Shown here in pieces: positions 11,697-19,547 of a stretch of DNA of 64,000 nt. Source of the DNA: an uncultured Kiloniellales bacterium (lineage in GTDB: Bacteria; Pseudomonadota; Alphaproteobacteria; Kiloniellales; JAKSDN01). The position numbers and the translations under genes were made by a program. The notes below the pieces were generated by a model. The model was given only the letters and a program-made list of their open reading frames with translations. It searched no databases and was not told the origin of the DNA. The number at the start of each line of letters is the position of its first letter. The stretch's first letter is position 1. The stretch lies in assembly GCA_947258885.1 (NCBI GenBank), contig CAMYKD010000023.1:1-64000 (forward strand), read 5' to 3'.

Positions 11697-12629
11697 TCAG
11701 GCCGCCCTCTCCTGGCTCGCGACCCAGGCCTCGCAGCAGCCCTTGGCCAGCTCGCGCACGCGGCCGATGTAGGCTTGGCGCTCGGTCACCGAGATCACGC
11801 CGCGCGCGTCCAGCAGGTTGAAGATGTGGCTGGCCTTCATGCACTGGTCATAGGCCGGCAGGGCGAGGGGACGGTCCTGGGCGAGCAGCTGCCTGCACTC
11901 CTCGGCGGCGTCCTGGAAGTGGCGAAACAGCATCTCGGGGCTCGCGTGCTCGAAGTTGTAGGCCGAGAACTCCCGCTCGGCCTGGAGGAATACGTCGCCG
12001 TAGGTCTTGCCGCCCTGGTTCTTGTCGATGCCGTCCCAGTCCAGGTCGTAGACGTTCTCGACGCCCTGCACGTACATGGCCAGGCGCTCCAGGCCGTAGG
12101 TCAGCTCGACCGAGACCGGGTCGCAGTCGATGCCGCCGACCTGCTGGAAATAGGTGAACTGGGTCACCTCCATGCCGTCGCACCAGACCTCCCAGCCGAG
12201 GCCCCAGGCGCCCAGGGTCGGGCTCTCCCAGTCGTCCTCGACGAAGCGGATGTCGTGGGCCAGCGGGTCGATGCCGATCTCCTCGAGCGAGCCCAGGTAG
12301 AGGGCCTGCGAATCCGGCGGCGAGGGCTTCAGGATCACCTGGAACTGGTAGTAGTGCTGCAGGCGGTTCGGGTTCTCGCCATAGCGGCCGTCGGTCGGCC
12401 GGCGCGAGGGCTGCACGTAGGCGGCCCGCCAGGCCCCGGGGCCGAGCGCGCGCAGCGTGGTCGCCGGGTGGAAAGTGCCCGCCCCCACCTCCAGATCGTA
12501 GGGCTGCAGGACGACGCAGCCCTGGCGCGCCCAATAGTCCTGCAGATTCAGGATCAAACGTTGAAAACAGGTGTTGGGATCGGCGGCCCGGGGCTTGCTC
12601 GCACCGGAGGAGGAGGTCACAGAAGGCAT
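11697..12629 (-). CDS. glyQ: Glycine-tRNA ligase alpha subunit
   Basis: A 310-residue class II aminoacyl-tRNA synthetase alpha subunit. The sequence [18 protein letters not shown] near residues 21-38 and the motif-2 stretch [19 protein letters not shown] near 91-109 are diagnostic. With GlyS it charges tRNA-Gly in the cytosol. It is the first gene of the glyQ-glyS-ppdK unit. About the first 17 residues are an extra Ser/Ala-rich lead relative to the usual start, so the true start could be slightly downstream, although no better ATG is evident. Confidence 0.95.
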   Translation of the reverse strand: MPSVTSSSGASKPRAADPNTCFQRLILNLQDYWARQGCVVLQPYDLEVGAGTFHPATTLRALGPGAWRAAYVQPSRRPTDGRYGENPNRLQHYYQFQVILKPSPPDSQALYLGSLEEIGIDPLAHDIRFVEDDWESPTLGAWGLGWEVWCDGMEVTQFTYFQQVGGIDCDPVSVELTYGLERLAMYVQGVENVYDLDWDGIDKNQGGKTYGDVFLQAEREFSAYNFEHASPEMLFRHFQDAAEECRQLLAQDRPLALPAYDQCMKASHIFNLLDARGVISVTERQAYIGRVRELAKGCCEAWVASQERAA

Positions 12630-12726
12630 GGAGCGGCCGGTCTTTTTCGCACTGCAAAAAGCGCCGTGAGATTAGCCGCCGGGTCCGGGCGAATCAAGCG
12701 CCGGCGGTGCGCCGGCGGCGGCCTGG

Positions 12727-13782
12727 TTACTCGGCCACTTCGATCAGGCTGTCGAGAACCGTCTCCGCGACGACGCGGTTGCGGCCCTGGCCCTTGGCGC
12801 AATAGAGCGCGTGGTCGGCGCGCTGCACCAAGGCGTCCAGCGGCTCGCCCAGCCGGAATTTCGCGACGCCGATCGAGACCGTCACGGTGCCGTAGCTCTT
12901 GGCCGTCTTCTTGTTCTGCACCTTCCGGGAGGCCAGGGATTTGCGTATCTGCTCGGCCACGGTAATGGCGTCCTTCAGGTCGGTCTGCGGCAGAATCACG
13001 ACAAACTCCTCGCCGCCGAAGCGCGCCGGGGTATCCCGGCCCTTGACCCCCTCCGTCAGCTTGCGGGCGACCACCCTCAGGACTTCGTCGCCGATCAGAT
13101 GGCCATAGGTGTCGTTGAACTTCTTGAAGTGGTCGATATCGATCAGCAGGAGACAAAGATCCCCGCCCGACTCCATCACATCGGCGGCCGCCCCCCGGAG
13201 GGTCGAGTCGAAATACTTGCGGTTCGCGATGCCGGTCAGCGAGTCCGTCATGGCTTCGCGCCGGACCTCCTCCAGGTGTTGGCGGAGCTCGCCGATCTGC
13301 TGGGAAGACTGGCCCAGGCGGTTTTCCAGGGCCTCGCTCTTTTCGACGATCTGCCGGGTCTCGCTCAGGATCCCGCGAACCAGGTCGGCGATATGCTCGG
13401 AATTGGAGCCCTCGGCCAGCTCGCCCGAGAAACCGGCCAATTTGTCGCCATAGGCGCTTTGGTCGCGGCCCGCCTCGCCGAGGTGTTCGAGCACCTCGGT
13501 AACCGCCGCCTGGACCCGGACGCTGGTCTCGCGGATTTCGCGGCCTTCCCCGTCGAAGCCGAAGTATTTGTCGTAGATCTCCTGGTTGCGCTCGAGCGTG
13601 AATTCGACCTTGTTGCTGATCAGGACTTCCAGGGCCCGGGTCAGCCCGGGAACCTGGCCGGAATGATGAGCATACCAAACCGTGAAGTTCGCCGGCGTGG
13701 CCGGGATCTCGCGCTCCGCCATCGATCTCCGCGCCGAATCGGCGTATTCCGCCGCCTGTTCGATGGTACCGGTCAGATCCAT
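12727..13782 (-). CDS. GGDEF-domain diguanylate cyclase
   Basis: A 351-residue soluble protein. The N-terminal 150 residues hold an all-alpha region with the sequence WYAHHSGQVPGLTRALE and a following coiled coil (about 110-170). A complete GGDEF domain occupies about 175-340: DSLTGIANRKYFD opens it, the active-site motif is GGEEF and the metal-binding segment DIDHFKKFNDTYGH is present. It should therefore make cyclic di-GMP. The inhibitory I-site five residues upstream reads KGRD instead of RxxD, so product inhibition may be weakened. No membrane segment or known sensory domain is visible. Monocistronic. Confidence 0.92.
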   Translation of the reverse strand: MDLTGTIEQAAEYADSARRSMAEREIPATPANFTVWYAHHSGQVPGLTRALEVLISNKVEFTLERNQEIYDKYFGFDGEGREIRETSVRVQAAVTEVLEHLGEAGRDQSAYGDKLAGFSGELAEGSNSEHIADLVRGILSETRQIVEKSEALENRLGQSSQQIGELRQHLEEVRREAMTDSLTGIANRKYFDSTLRGAAADVMESGGDLCLLLIDIDHFKKFNDTYGHLIGDEVLRVVARKLTEGVKGRDTPARFGGEEFVVILPQTDLKDAITVAEQIRKSLASRKVQNKKTAKSYGTVTVSIGVAKFRLGEPLDALVQRADHALYCAKGQGRNRVVAETVLDSLIEVAE

Positions 13783-14012
13783 GGTGGTCCTCTTGCCCCG
13801 CCTCGAACTGGGCCGCTCGGCTGCACCGGCGCGAACAGGAGGTCGGCTCGCAAAGGCGATGGGGCCGACAACCGGACAGCCGGGTTGGGTAAGACTAGAT
13901 TGTAAAGATTAGTAAGATATTATCATGGACGCTTGACGCATCTCCAGGGCCAACCTTTCCAGCCGCCCTAATTCCGGCACCTCGATACCCCGGGGGCCCG
14001 GCGATGCCTGAC

Positions 14013-14285
14013 CTAATAGGGGCAGTCAGAGCGTCCGCAGTTTCCCGCCGCGCGGGCGGCCACATAGATCCGGCAGACCGGGCATTGCACCATGTCCTCC
14101 GCCCCCTCGGCCGGGCTCTTGGCGCCGCCGGCGCCGCTCTGCGCGGCCCGATTTGGCTTGCCGCCGCGGGCGGTCTCTTCGAGCTTCCTGGCCGCCTGCA
14201 GGCGCGACACCAGCTTGAAGCCGTACCAGACGGCGCCGACGATGGCGGCCAGCACGAGCAGTTTTTGCAGCGAGAAACCGAACAT
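14013..14285 (-). CDS. Small membrane-anchored zinc-ribbon-like protein
   Basis: A 90-residue protein with one N-terminal transmembrane helix (LLVLAAIVGAVWYGFKLV, about residues 9-26), a basic, low-complexity middle, and a C-terminal cluster MVQCPVCRIYV...NCGRSDCPY. The four cysteines (CPVC and C-x4-C) could bind one zinc ion facing the cytosol. Proteins of this layout (PP0621-like) are common next to diverse genes in proteobacteria and have no assigned role. It lies alone in a short intergenic region downstream of the diguanylate cyclase promoter. Confidence 0.7.
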   Translation of the reverse strand: MFGFSLQKLLVLAAIVGAVWYGFKLVSRLQAARKLEETARGGKPNRAAQSGAGGAKSPAEGAEDMVQCPVCRIYVAARAAGNCGRSDCPY

Positions 14286-14517
14286 GAGGGTTTTTAGGGC
14301 GGCCCGTGGGACCGGTCAAGCCGACGCCCGAGCCGACGCCCGCGCCGACGCCCGGATCGTGCCCTTTGGAAGCAGGAAAAGCCTTTCGCGAAATCGGCGG
14401 GACGCGTTTGCGGCTCCTTTACCAAATTCTCCGATACTGGCGAGCCACGAGCAGGAGACCCGTAAAGGCGGCGCCCTGCCCTGCTCCCGCCAAGCCCGTT
14501 GTTCGATTGGAGACCCG

Positions 14518-14982
14518 ATGGCCGCCGATTCGCTCTCGAACCAGGACCCCGACGCAAGCGGTGGGGCCGCGACCGGCCGGGATTCGATGGAGACCGTCCG
14601 CTCCGGGACGACGGCGCAACGCAAGGCCGTGGCGGAACAGGCCTCGATGTCCACCGGCTTGGTGGAGGCGCTGGTCGAGACCGGCGACGCCGAGGTCATC
14701 GCGGCCCTGTTAAGCAATCGCTCGATCGAGATCACCGAGCGGTTGCTCTTGAAATGCCTGGACCTCCTGCCCGACAGCGAACAGGTGCATCGGGCCATGG
14801 TTGGACGCGCCCGGCTCCCGGTGACGGTGGCGCAACGCCTCGTCACGCTCGCCTCGGACCGCCTGGGCGACGAAGTGATCGCCCGCCACGCGCTGCCGCC
14901 GGCCCCGGCGGGCGAGCACGCCGAGCTGGGGCGGAAACGTCCGCAATGGTGGTCCCACCACATGGCGGGCTATTTCAGATAG
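14518..14982 (+). CDS. Short DUF2336-like protein
   Basis: A 154-residue soluble, mostly helical protein. The ATG at 14518 is preferred to more upstream starts because the region before it is low-complexity and a GGAG sits eight bases upstream. Residues about 85-125 (SEQVHRAMVGRARLPVTVAQ and the following RLVTLASDRLGDEVI) match the helical repeat of DUF2336 proteins, of which a full-length relative is encoded at 53.5-54.6 kb. DUF2336 proteins are usually near 370 residues, so this is a short or N-terminally reduced form. Function is unknown; some relatives have been linked to alphaproteobacterial signalling and motility, which cannot be tested here. Confidence 0.6.
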   Translation: MAADSLSNQDPDASGGAATGRDSMETVRSGTTAQRKAVAEQASMSTGLVEALVETGDAEVIAALLSNRSIEITERLLLKCLDLLPDSEQVHRAMVGRARLPVTVAQRLVTLASDRLGDEVIARHALPPAPAGEHAELGRKRPQWWSHHMAGYFR

Positions 14983-15464
14983 GCCCGGCTTCCGGCGCCG
15001 CACCGGGGCAACACTTCCATCCACTCGCAATGCGCCTGCAGATCCAAACCGGATCGCCGGGCCTGTTGGCTTGACCCCTGTGCCGGTCGGCCCTGGATGC
15101 CCGCGTGTATCGGCATGCGAACAACATTACACTCGAAAACATTTAACCACTTGGCAAATCACTACACACAATTGTAAGATTATTGCCAGAACGTATCGCG
15201 CGACGGGCGAGTCTGATGGTGATCTTCTATTGGCGGCAAGGATGTGGCGGAGCAAGAGTCCAGATGGCGCAGAAGTTGCCGGTCCGCCAAGACCCTACCA
15301 ACTCGAATGCGCGTCGCCTATTGTGCGGCGGCCAGGCACATCTGCGAGGCGGCCGATCTAGATCCGGGGAAGAGGGGAGCGTCGATGTCTGAGCAGTTCG
15401 CGCCCGCAGCCGGCAGGCGCGAGGCCATGAGGCGGTTTGCGGCGCCTGAGGGCGGTCTCGCAAC
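14983..15464. other. Intergenic region upstream of the VTC gene
   Basis: This 482-base stretch drops in GC around 15120-15190, unlike its surroundings, and probably contains the promoter of the VTC/phosphatase pair. Short open frames occur but none has a convincing start, ribosome-binding site or recognisable sequence. Confidence 0.4.
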
Positions 15465-16208
15465 ATGACCTCGGCCACCTACACAAACCGCTACGAGGTC
15501 AAATACCTCGTCCACGCGCGCGCGCTGCCGGAGATCGAAAGAGGGCTGCGCGATTTCCTGGTGCCCGACCAAAACGGCGGCGATTTCAATGGGTATTTCA
15601 ACTACTCGATCTACTTCGATTCGCCGGACTACTTTTTCTATCGCGAGAAGCGCGAAGGCGACCTGGTGCGCATCAAGCCGCGCATCCGGCTTTACCGGGC
15701 GTCTCCGGAAGCCGAGCCTGGTGCCGTTTTCCTGGAGCTCAAGGGGCGATACGACCGAATCGTGGCAAAGCGCCGCGCCCCGATCGGACTCGACCTTGCC
15801 GAACGCCTGCTGTCCAACGGCCTGACGGAGCTCGACGGTTCGGACATGGAGTCCTCGGCGGTCCGCGAGTTCAACTACCTGGCCCATCGCTTCCAGTTGG
15901 CCCCCTGCGTTACCGTCCTTTACCACCGGAAAGCCTTTTTCGGGGCCTTCTATCCCAACGTCAGGGTCACGTTCGACCGGGCGATCCAGTGCAGCAGGCA
16001 GACCACGCTGGGCAACCCGCAGGATGCATTCCTCTATGCCCTGCCGGCGGACCAGCTGATCGTGGAATTGAAGTACAACAACAAGGTCCCGCGGATGCTG
16101 CTCCAGCGCTTCAACAGTCTGGGCATGCAGCAGGAGACATTCTCCAAGTTCGCCATCTCGGTGGAACGGACGCATGACGAAATCCTCGCGCACAAGTTTC
16201 TGGCCTGA
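15465..16208 (+). CDS. VTC-domain polyphosphate polymerase
   Basis: A 247-residue single VTC domain. RYEVKYLVHARALPEIE near residues 8-24 supplies the first basic strand. SIYFDSPDYFFYREKREGD near 43-61, RIKPRIRLYR near 65-74 and VFLELKGRYDRIVAKRRA near 84-101 are the basic tunnel-lining strands that bind polyphosphate and nucleotide in this family, and VELKYNNKVPRML lies near the C-terminus. Members polymerise the gamma-phosphate of ATP into polyphosphate; eukaryotic homologues sit in the vacuolar membrane, but this bacterial form has no membrane segment. It is followed after 68 bases by the phosphatase-like gene, probably in one operon. Confidence 0.85.
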   Translation: MTSATYTNRYEVKYLVHARALPEIERGLRDFLVPDQNGGDFNGYFNYSIYFDSPDYFFYREKREGDLVRIKPRIRLYRASPEAEPGAVFLELKGRYDRIVAKRRAPIGLDLAERLLSNGLTELDGSDMESSAVREFNYLAHRFQLAPCVTVLYHRKAFFGAFYPNVRVTFDRAIQCSRQTTLGNPQDAFLYALPADQLIVELKYNNKVPRMLLQRFNSLGMQQETFSKFAISVERTHDEILAHKFLA

Positions 16209-16276
16209 AGGGCCTCGGCGCTATCGGGATCGCGTTCTTCATTTGGTCGTAACGGCAAGTTTGGGAGGCTGAAGCC

Positions 16277-17491
16277 GTGAACATCGTGAAAAAACAAGAG
16301 ATGCGAAAGGCCGCAACGGTCGCCTTGATCGTCTTGGGTATCTGCGGCGCCGCGGGCCCGGCATGGTCCGGGACGCAGAAGACCGATGCGGACACCCTAC
16401 GCGCGGCGACACTGTTGTTCCGCCACAGCATCGTCTCGCCCAAATACATCGCGCCCAAGGCCAAGGCCGAGTGGCCCATGGGTTTGAGGCAGCTCACGGC
16501 CCTCGGCATCATCGAGATGTACCAGACGGGCCAAGCCCTGCGGCGCAAGTACGTCGACGAACTCGGCTTCATATCGGGCAGCTACATGCCCCGGGAGATA
16601 TACGTCCGCGCCAGCAACACGGATCGATCCCTGCAAAGCGCGCAGCTGCTCATGCTCGGGCTGTTCCCGCTCGGCACGGGGCCGGACCCGGCCGTCTACG
16701 ACACCTCCCTGGAAGCGGCTCCGGCGCCCGGCCAAGCGTTCAATCCGGTGCCGGTTCACTCGGTGGCACTGGAGAACGACCGGGTGCTTCGCCCCTATAC
16801 GGGGAAGGCGAACTGCAAGAAATACAAGAAGTTCGTGAAATCGCTCCCAAAAACGGAATTGTACCGGAAACAGGGCCGGAAATATAAGGACCTCCTGAAT
16901 TTGGCGTCTTCGGCCACGGGCATGTACGAGGGCGAAAAGGCCAGCAAGATCCTGTATTCGATCAACGAGATCTACGAAGTGCTCTCCGCCAGCGTTCAGC
17001 ACAACTTTCCGATTCCCCCGGAAATTTCCGACCAGCAACTCCAGATGATCAAGGCGCTGTCGGACTGGAACTATCACAACCAGTTCCTCGGGAAAGATGT
17101 CGGCAAGCTCATGGGCGGCGGGTTTCTGGCCGAGCTGACTGCCAACTTCACGGCCGAAACGAAGGAAGATCCCAGGGCCCGCAAGTTCTCGCTCTACGCC
17201 GGCCACCAGAGAACCGTCCTGGGCGTCGAGGCCGCGCTGGGCATCGAGACGGCTCGGACCAAGGGACCGCTGTTCAGCGGGCGCGTCCCGCCGCCGGCGA
17301 CCTACTACCTCTTCGAGTTGCACGAGCCGACGAAGGGATCCTTCGAGGTGCGCCTGAAGTTCAATTCCCATGGCGAAGAGCAGACCATATCGGTACCCGG
17401 CTGCGGCGGGCCGGCCTGCGCCTTCGAAACCTTTGCCAAGCTGGCCGCGGAGATGGTTCCCTCGGACTGGCGGGCGGCCTGCAAGGGATAA
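16277..17491 (+). CDS. Exported histidine-acid-phosphatase-like protein with altered catalytic motifs
   Basis: A 404-residue protein starting at GTG after a GGGAGG ribosome-binding site, with a signal peptide ending near residue 30. The fold of clade-2 histidine phosphatases is clear: an RH-containing strand, then EWPMGLRQLTALGIIEMYQTG (split here only by description), then IYVRASNTDRSLQSAQLLM, as in acid phosphatases. The canonical RHGxRxP reads RHSIVSP (Arg49, His50 kept; Gly and the second Arg lost). The C-terminal HD motif reads HQ (His310 kept, Asp replaced). The proton donor is therefore missing, so the protein may be slow, changed in specificity, or a phosphate-ester binder. It follows the VTC gene, so polyphosphate or phosphoesters are plausible ligands. 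Confidence 0.75.
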   Translation: MNIVKKQEMRKAATVALIVLGICGAAGPAWSGTQKTDADTLRAATLLFRHSIVSPKYIAPKAKAEWPMGLRQLTALGIIEMYQTGQALRRKYVDELGFISGSYMPREIYVRASNTDRSLQSAQLLMLGLFPLGTGPDPAVYDTSLEAAPAPGQAFNPVPVHSVALENDRVLRPYTGKANCKKYKKFVKSLPKTELYRKQGRKYKDLLNLASSATGMYEGEKASKILYSINEIYEVLSASVQHNFPIPPEISDQQLQMIKALSDWNYHNQFLGKDVGKLMGGGFLAELTANFTAETKEDPRARKFSLYAGHQRTVLGVEAALGIETARTKGPLFSGRVPPPATYYLFELHEPTKGSFEVRLKFNSHGEEQTISVPGCGGPACAFETFAKLAAEMVPSDWRAACKG

Positions 17492-17526
17492 CGGGCGCAC
17501 CGTCGAACAAGAACGGCCGGACAGGG

Positions 17527-17567
17527 AAACGGAGCGCCAACGATCGCTGGTGCTCCGTTTCTCTCTT
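17527..17567. terminator. Strong intrinsic terminator between convergent units
   Basis: AAACGGAGC at 17527-17535 pairs perfectly with GCTCCGTTT at 17552-17560, and the inner GCCA/TGGT bases can extend the stem to about 13 pairs. A pyrimidine tract (CTCTCTTT) follows. It lies 36 bases after the phosphatase-like gene and can also serve the - strand unit because the A-tract on its other side becomes a T-tract. Confidence 0.75.
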
Positions 17568-17679
17568 TGCGGCCAAAGGCCCGCCGGGCGGTTCGGTCAG
17601 GTCCGGCCCGGTCTCCTGGACCGGACCGGCGAAGCCTGCCGCCCGGTTCCGGCCGGCAGGGCCGCGGCCACCCGCTCCG

Positions 17680-18246
17680 TCACCCCCGCGAACGTCCGAA
17701 CTTGTACCCGAGCAGACCAAACAGTATGCCCACGATGGCCATTGCACCAGCGAGGAAGTAGGCGTGCCGCTCGATCTGCGCGCCGGTACGCGACGGGTTC
17801 CACTCGACGATCATCCTGCCGTAGGGATCGCCTTCGACGCGGACGGGCATGACGAACCGTTGAAGCGGGAACTCATGCTCGATCATGGGCAGGATCTGTA
17901 CGGTCTGCGGGGCGGCCGACTTGCTTTGGGACAAGAGAACCTTGCCGTCTTCATCCGTGACGCGGATCGAATGGACGTCCGGGTCGGTCAGCATGACCTG
18001 CTCCAATATGGTCTCGAGACGCGGCACGTCCTCGCTGATGATGTCCTCCGTCGATGCGGAGATCAGCAGCTCGATCCTCTTCTCGCTTTGATCTGCCGTC
18101 ATTGCGTTCAGAAAGCCGGACTCCTGACCTTTCAGGATCAGGCCCGCAACAACCGCAACGACGAGGACCGCCAGGAGGAAGCCCCAGAAGGGCAGTACCG
18201 AGAGCACGCCCCGTCCCTGGTGGCCGGCCAGTCTGACTTCAGTCAT
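17680..18246 (-). CDS. Membrane sensor-domain protein lacking a kinase
   Basis: A 188-residue protein with a transmembrane helix near residues 18-40, an extracytoplasmic domain of about 115 residues, and a second helix near 163-181, ending in a short basic tail. Its periplasmic sequence (LLISASTEDIISEDVPRLET and WNPSRTGAQIERHAYFLAG) aligns with the input domain of the histidine kinase encoded at 19.5-21.1 kb (LLVSASLDDIISEDLPRLET; WDTTSADHKVNEHAYLIAL). It is thus a paralogue of that sensor without HAMP, HisKA or ATPase domains. It is 49 bases downstream of a PhnD-like binding-protein gene, mirroring the kinase's own arrangement. Possible roles are a decoy, co-receptor or signal-attenuating partner; this is inference. 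Confidence 0.7.
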   Translation of the reverse strand: MTEVRLAGHQGRGVLSVLPFWGFLLAVLVVAVVAGLILKGQESGFLNAMTADQSEKRIELLISASTEDIISEDVPRLETILEQVMLTDPDVHSIRVTDEDGKVLLSQSKSAAPQTVQILPMIEHEFPLQRFVMPVRVEGDPYGRMIVEWNPSRTGAQIERHAYFLAGAMAIVGILFGLLGYKFGRSRG

Positions 18247-18295
18247 TTCAATGGTTCCTTTTCTCTTCGCCTCGTATCCCCGACGGGCCGGCTGG

Positions 18296-19243
18296 TCAGC
18301 CGATCCCCTCGAAGAAACGTTGATTATCCCGAATCGCCTTGCGGACCCCGTCGAACTCCCGGTCGGTGATCGCCATGAAACCGTTGGCCCGAAGCGCCTT
18401 GAGGGCCTTGGGGTCGTCGAGGCTGAGAAGGGCCTGGGTCAGGGCCTGCGCGATCCGGGGCGACATGCCTTCGCGCGCGACCCAGGGCTTGGTCGGGGCC
18501 GGGAACTTGGCGATCGCGCGAATCTGCACGCCCTTTTTGATCAGCTTCTTGAAGGTCGACTCCGAGAGCGCCCCGGCGTCGAAGGTCCCGGCCGCTACCG
18601 CGCGGCCCACCTTGTCATGCCGGCCGAGGTACTCGTAGCGCGCCAAGCCGCGGGCCACGATACCCGCATCCACCAGCGCCTGCTGGGCGACATAGCGGCC
18701 CAGGGTCGAGCGCTTGTTGCCGAAAGCGAAGAGCCTGCCCCGGAGCTGATCGAGATTCGTAATGTGGCTGTCGGCCTTGACGCAGATGATTCCGTTGGTC
18801 GTCTTCGAACCTTTCTTGTTCTCGATGGCCAGCAGCCGCAGTCCGGGCTTCTCGTTCTTGGCCAGGACGTAGGATGCCGGACCCAACCGCATGAAGTCGA
18901 ACCGGCCCGAAAGGAGCCCCGCCCGCCCCTCGAGATAGGTCTTGACCACGTCCAGCTTGATTTCGACCTCCTCGCCGAGCACCTCGGTGGCCGCCTTGGA
19001 GAGCGCTTTCAGGCTGGGGCGCATCTGCTTGACCATGGCCGAAGGCTTCTCCGACGTGTAGACGCCGAAAACCAAAGTGACCTTGGCATCGGCGGACGGA
19101 ATGCCCTGCAGCATGGAGAACAGTACGAGGCCGCCCATCAACTTGGCAGCGAAACCGCAGAAGGTCCGCCGATTGGCCGGGCGCAGGCTGGAGTGGTTAT
19201 CGGCCGGATTTGCGCGCCGACCGACGCAAAAGTCTGTTTTCAT
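18296..19243 (-). CDS. PhnD-like periplasmic phosphorus-compound-binding protein (copy A)
   Basis: A 315-residue solute-binding protein of the phosphate/phosphite/phosphonate family. A basic N-terminus and hydrophobic segment (about residues 29-50) form the export signal. The mature part has the PhnD features VFGVYTSEKPSAMVKQMRP, FDFMRLGPASYVLA and FAFGNKRSTLGRYVAQQAL, and ends with a helical domain. No ATPase or permease gene is near, whereas a membrane sensor gene follows directly, so a ligand-presenting role is likelier than transport. It is a clear paralogue of the protein encoded at 21.1-22.1 kb. Ligand identity is unproven. Confidence 0.8.
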   Translation of the reverse strand: MKTDFCVGRRANPADNHSSLRPANRRTFCGFAAKLMGGLVLFSMLQGIPSADAKVTLVFGVYTSEKPSAMVKQMRPSLKALSKAATEVLGEEVEIKLDVVKTYLEGRAGLLSGRFDFMRLGPASYVLAKNEKPGLRLLAIENKKGSKTTNGIICVKADSHITNLDQLRGRLFAFGNKRSTLGRYVAQQALVDAGIVARGLARYEYLGRHDKVGRAVAAGTFDAGALSESTFKKLIKKGVQIRAIAKFPAPTKPWVAREGMSPRIAQALTQALLSLDDPKALKALRANGFMAITDREFDGVRKAIRDNQRFFEGIG

Positions 19244-19547
19244 GATCTAAGCGTCCTCTGCAAAAGAATTGTGAGAGCGGGGGTGAGAACAACACCAAAT
19301 AATTAAGATTCGATTTCTAAACGTATCTAATTCGGCGCAATTGCTGTTTGTGACGCTCGGACCACGGGAACAACCGATACTTTCCAAGGTTGCGCCGTGT
19401 GCCGGATCGGCGGAGCCGGCCGCGCGGGCCGGGTTCCCGGTATCGAAGGTCCCTGTTATCGGTGCGCTCGACCGCTGGGCCTTTGCCGGGGTGAGTTGGG
19501 TCGATATCGGGGACCTTTGCTGTGAGCGGATAGATGGACGTTTCGGT
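19244..19547. other. Spacer between the two binding-protein/sensor pairs
   Basis: This 304-base, partly AT-rich stretch (19240-19335) separates the histidine-kinase gene from the downstream binding-protein gene and probably holds a promoter for the second pair. I see no gene or clear hairpin. Confidence 0.4.
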
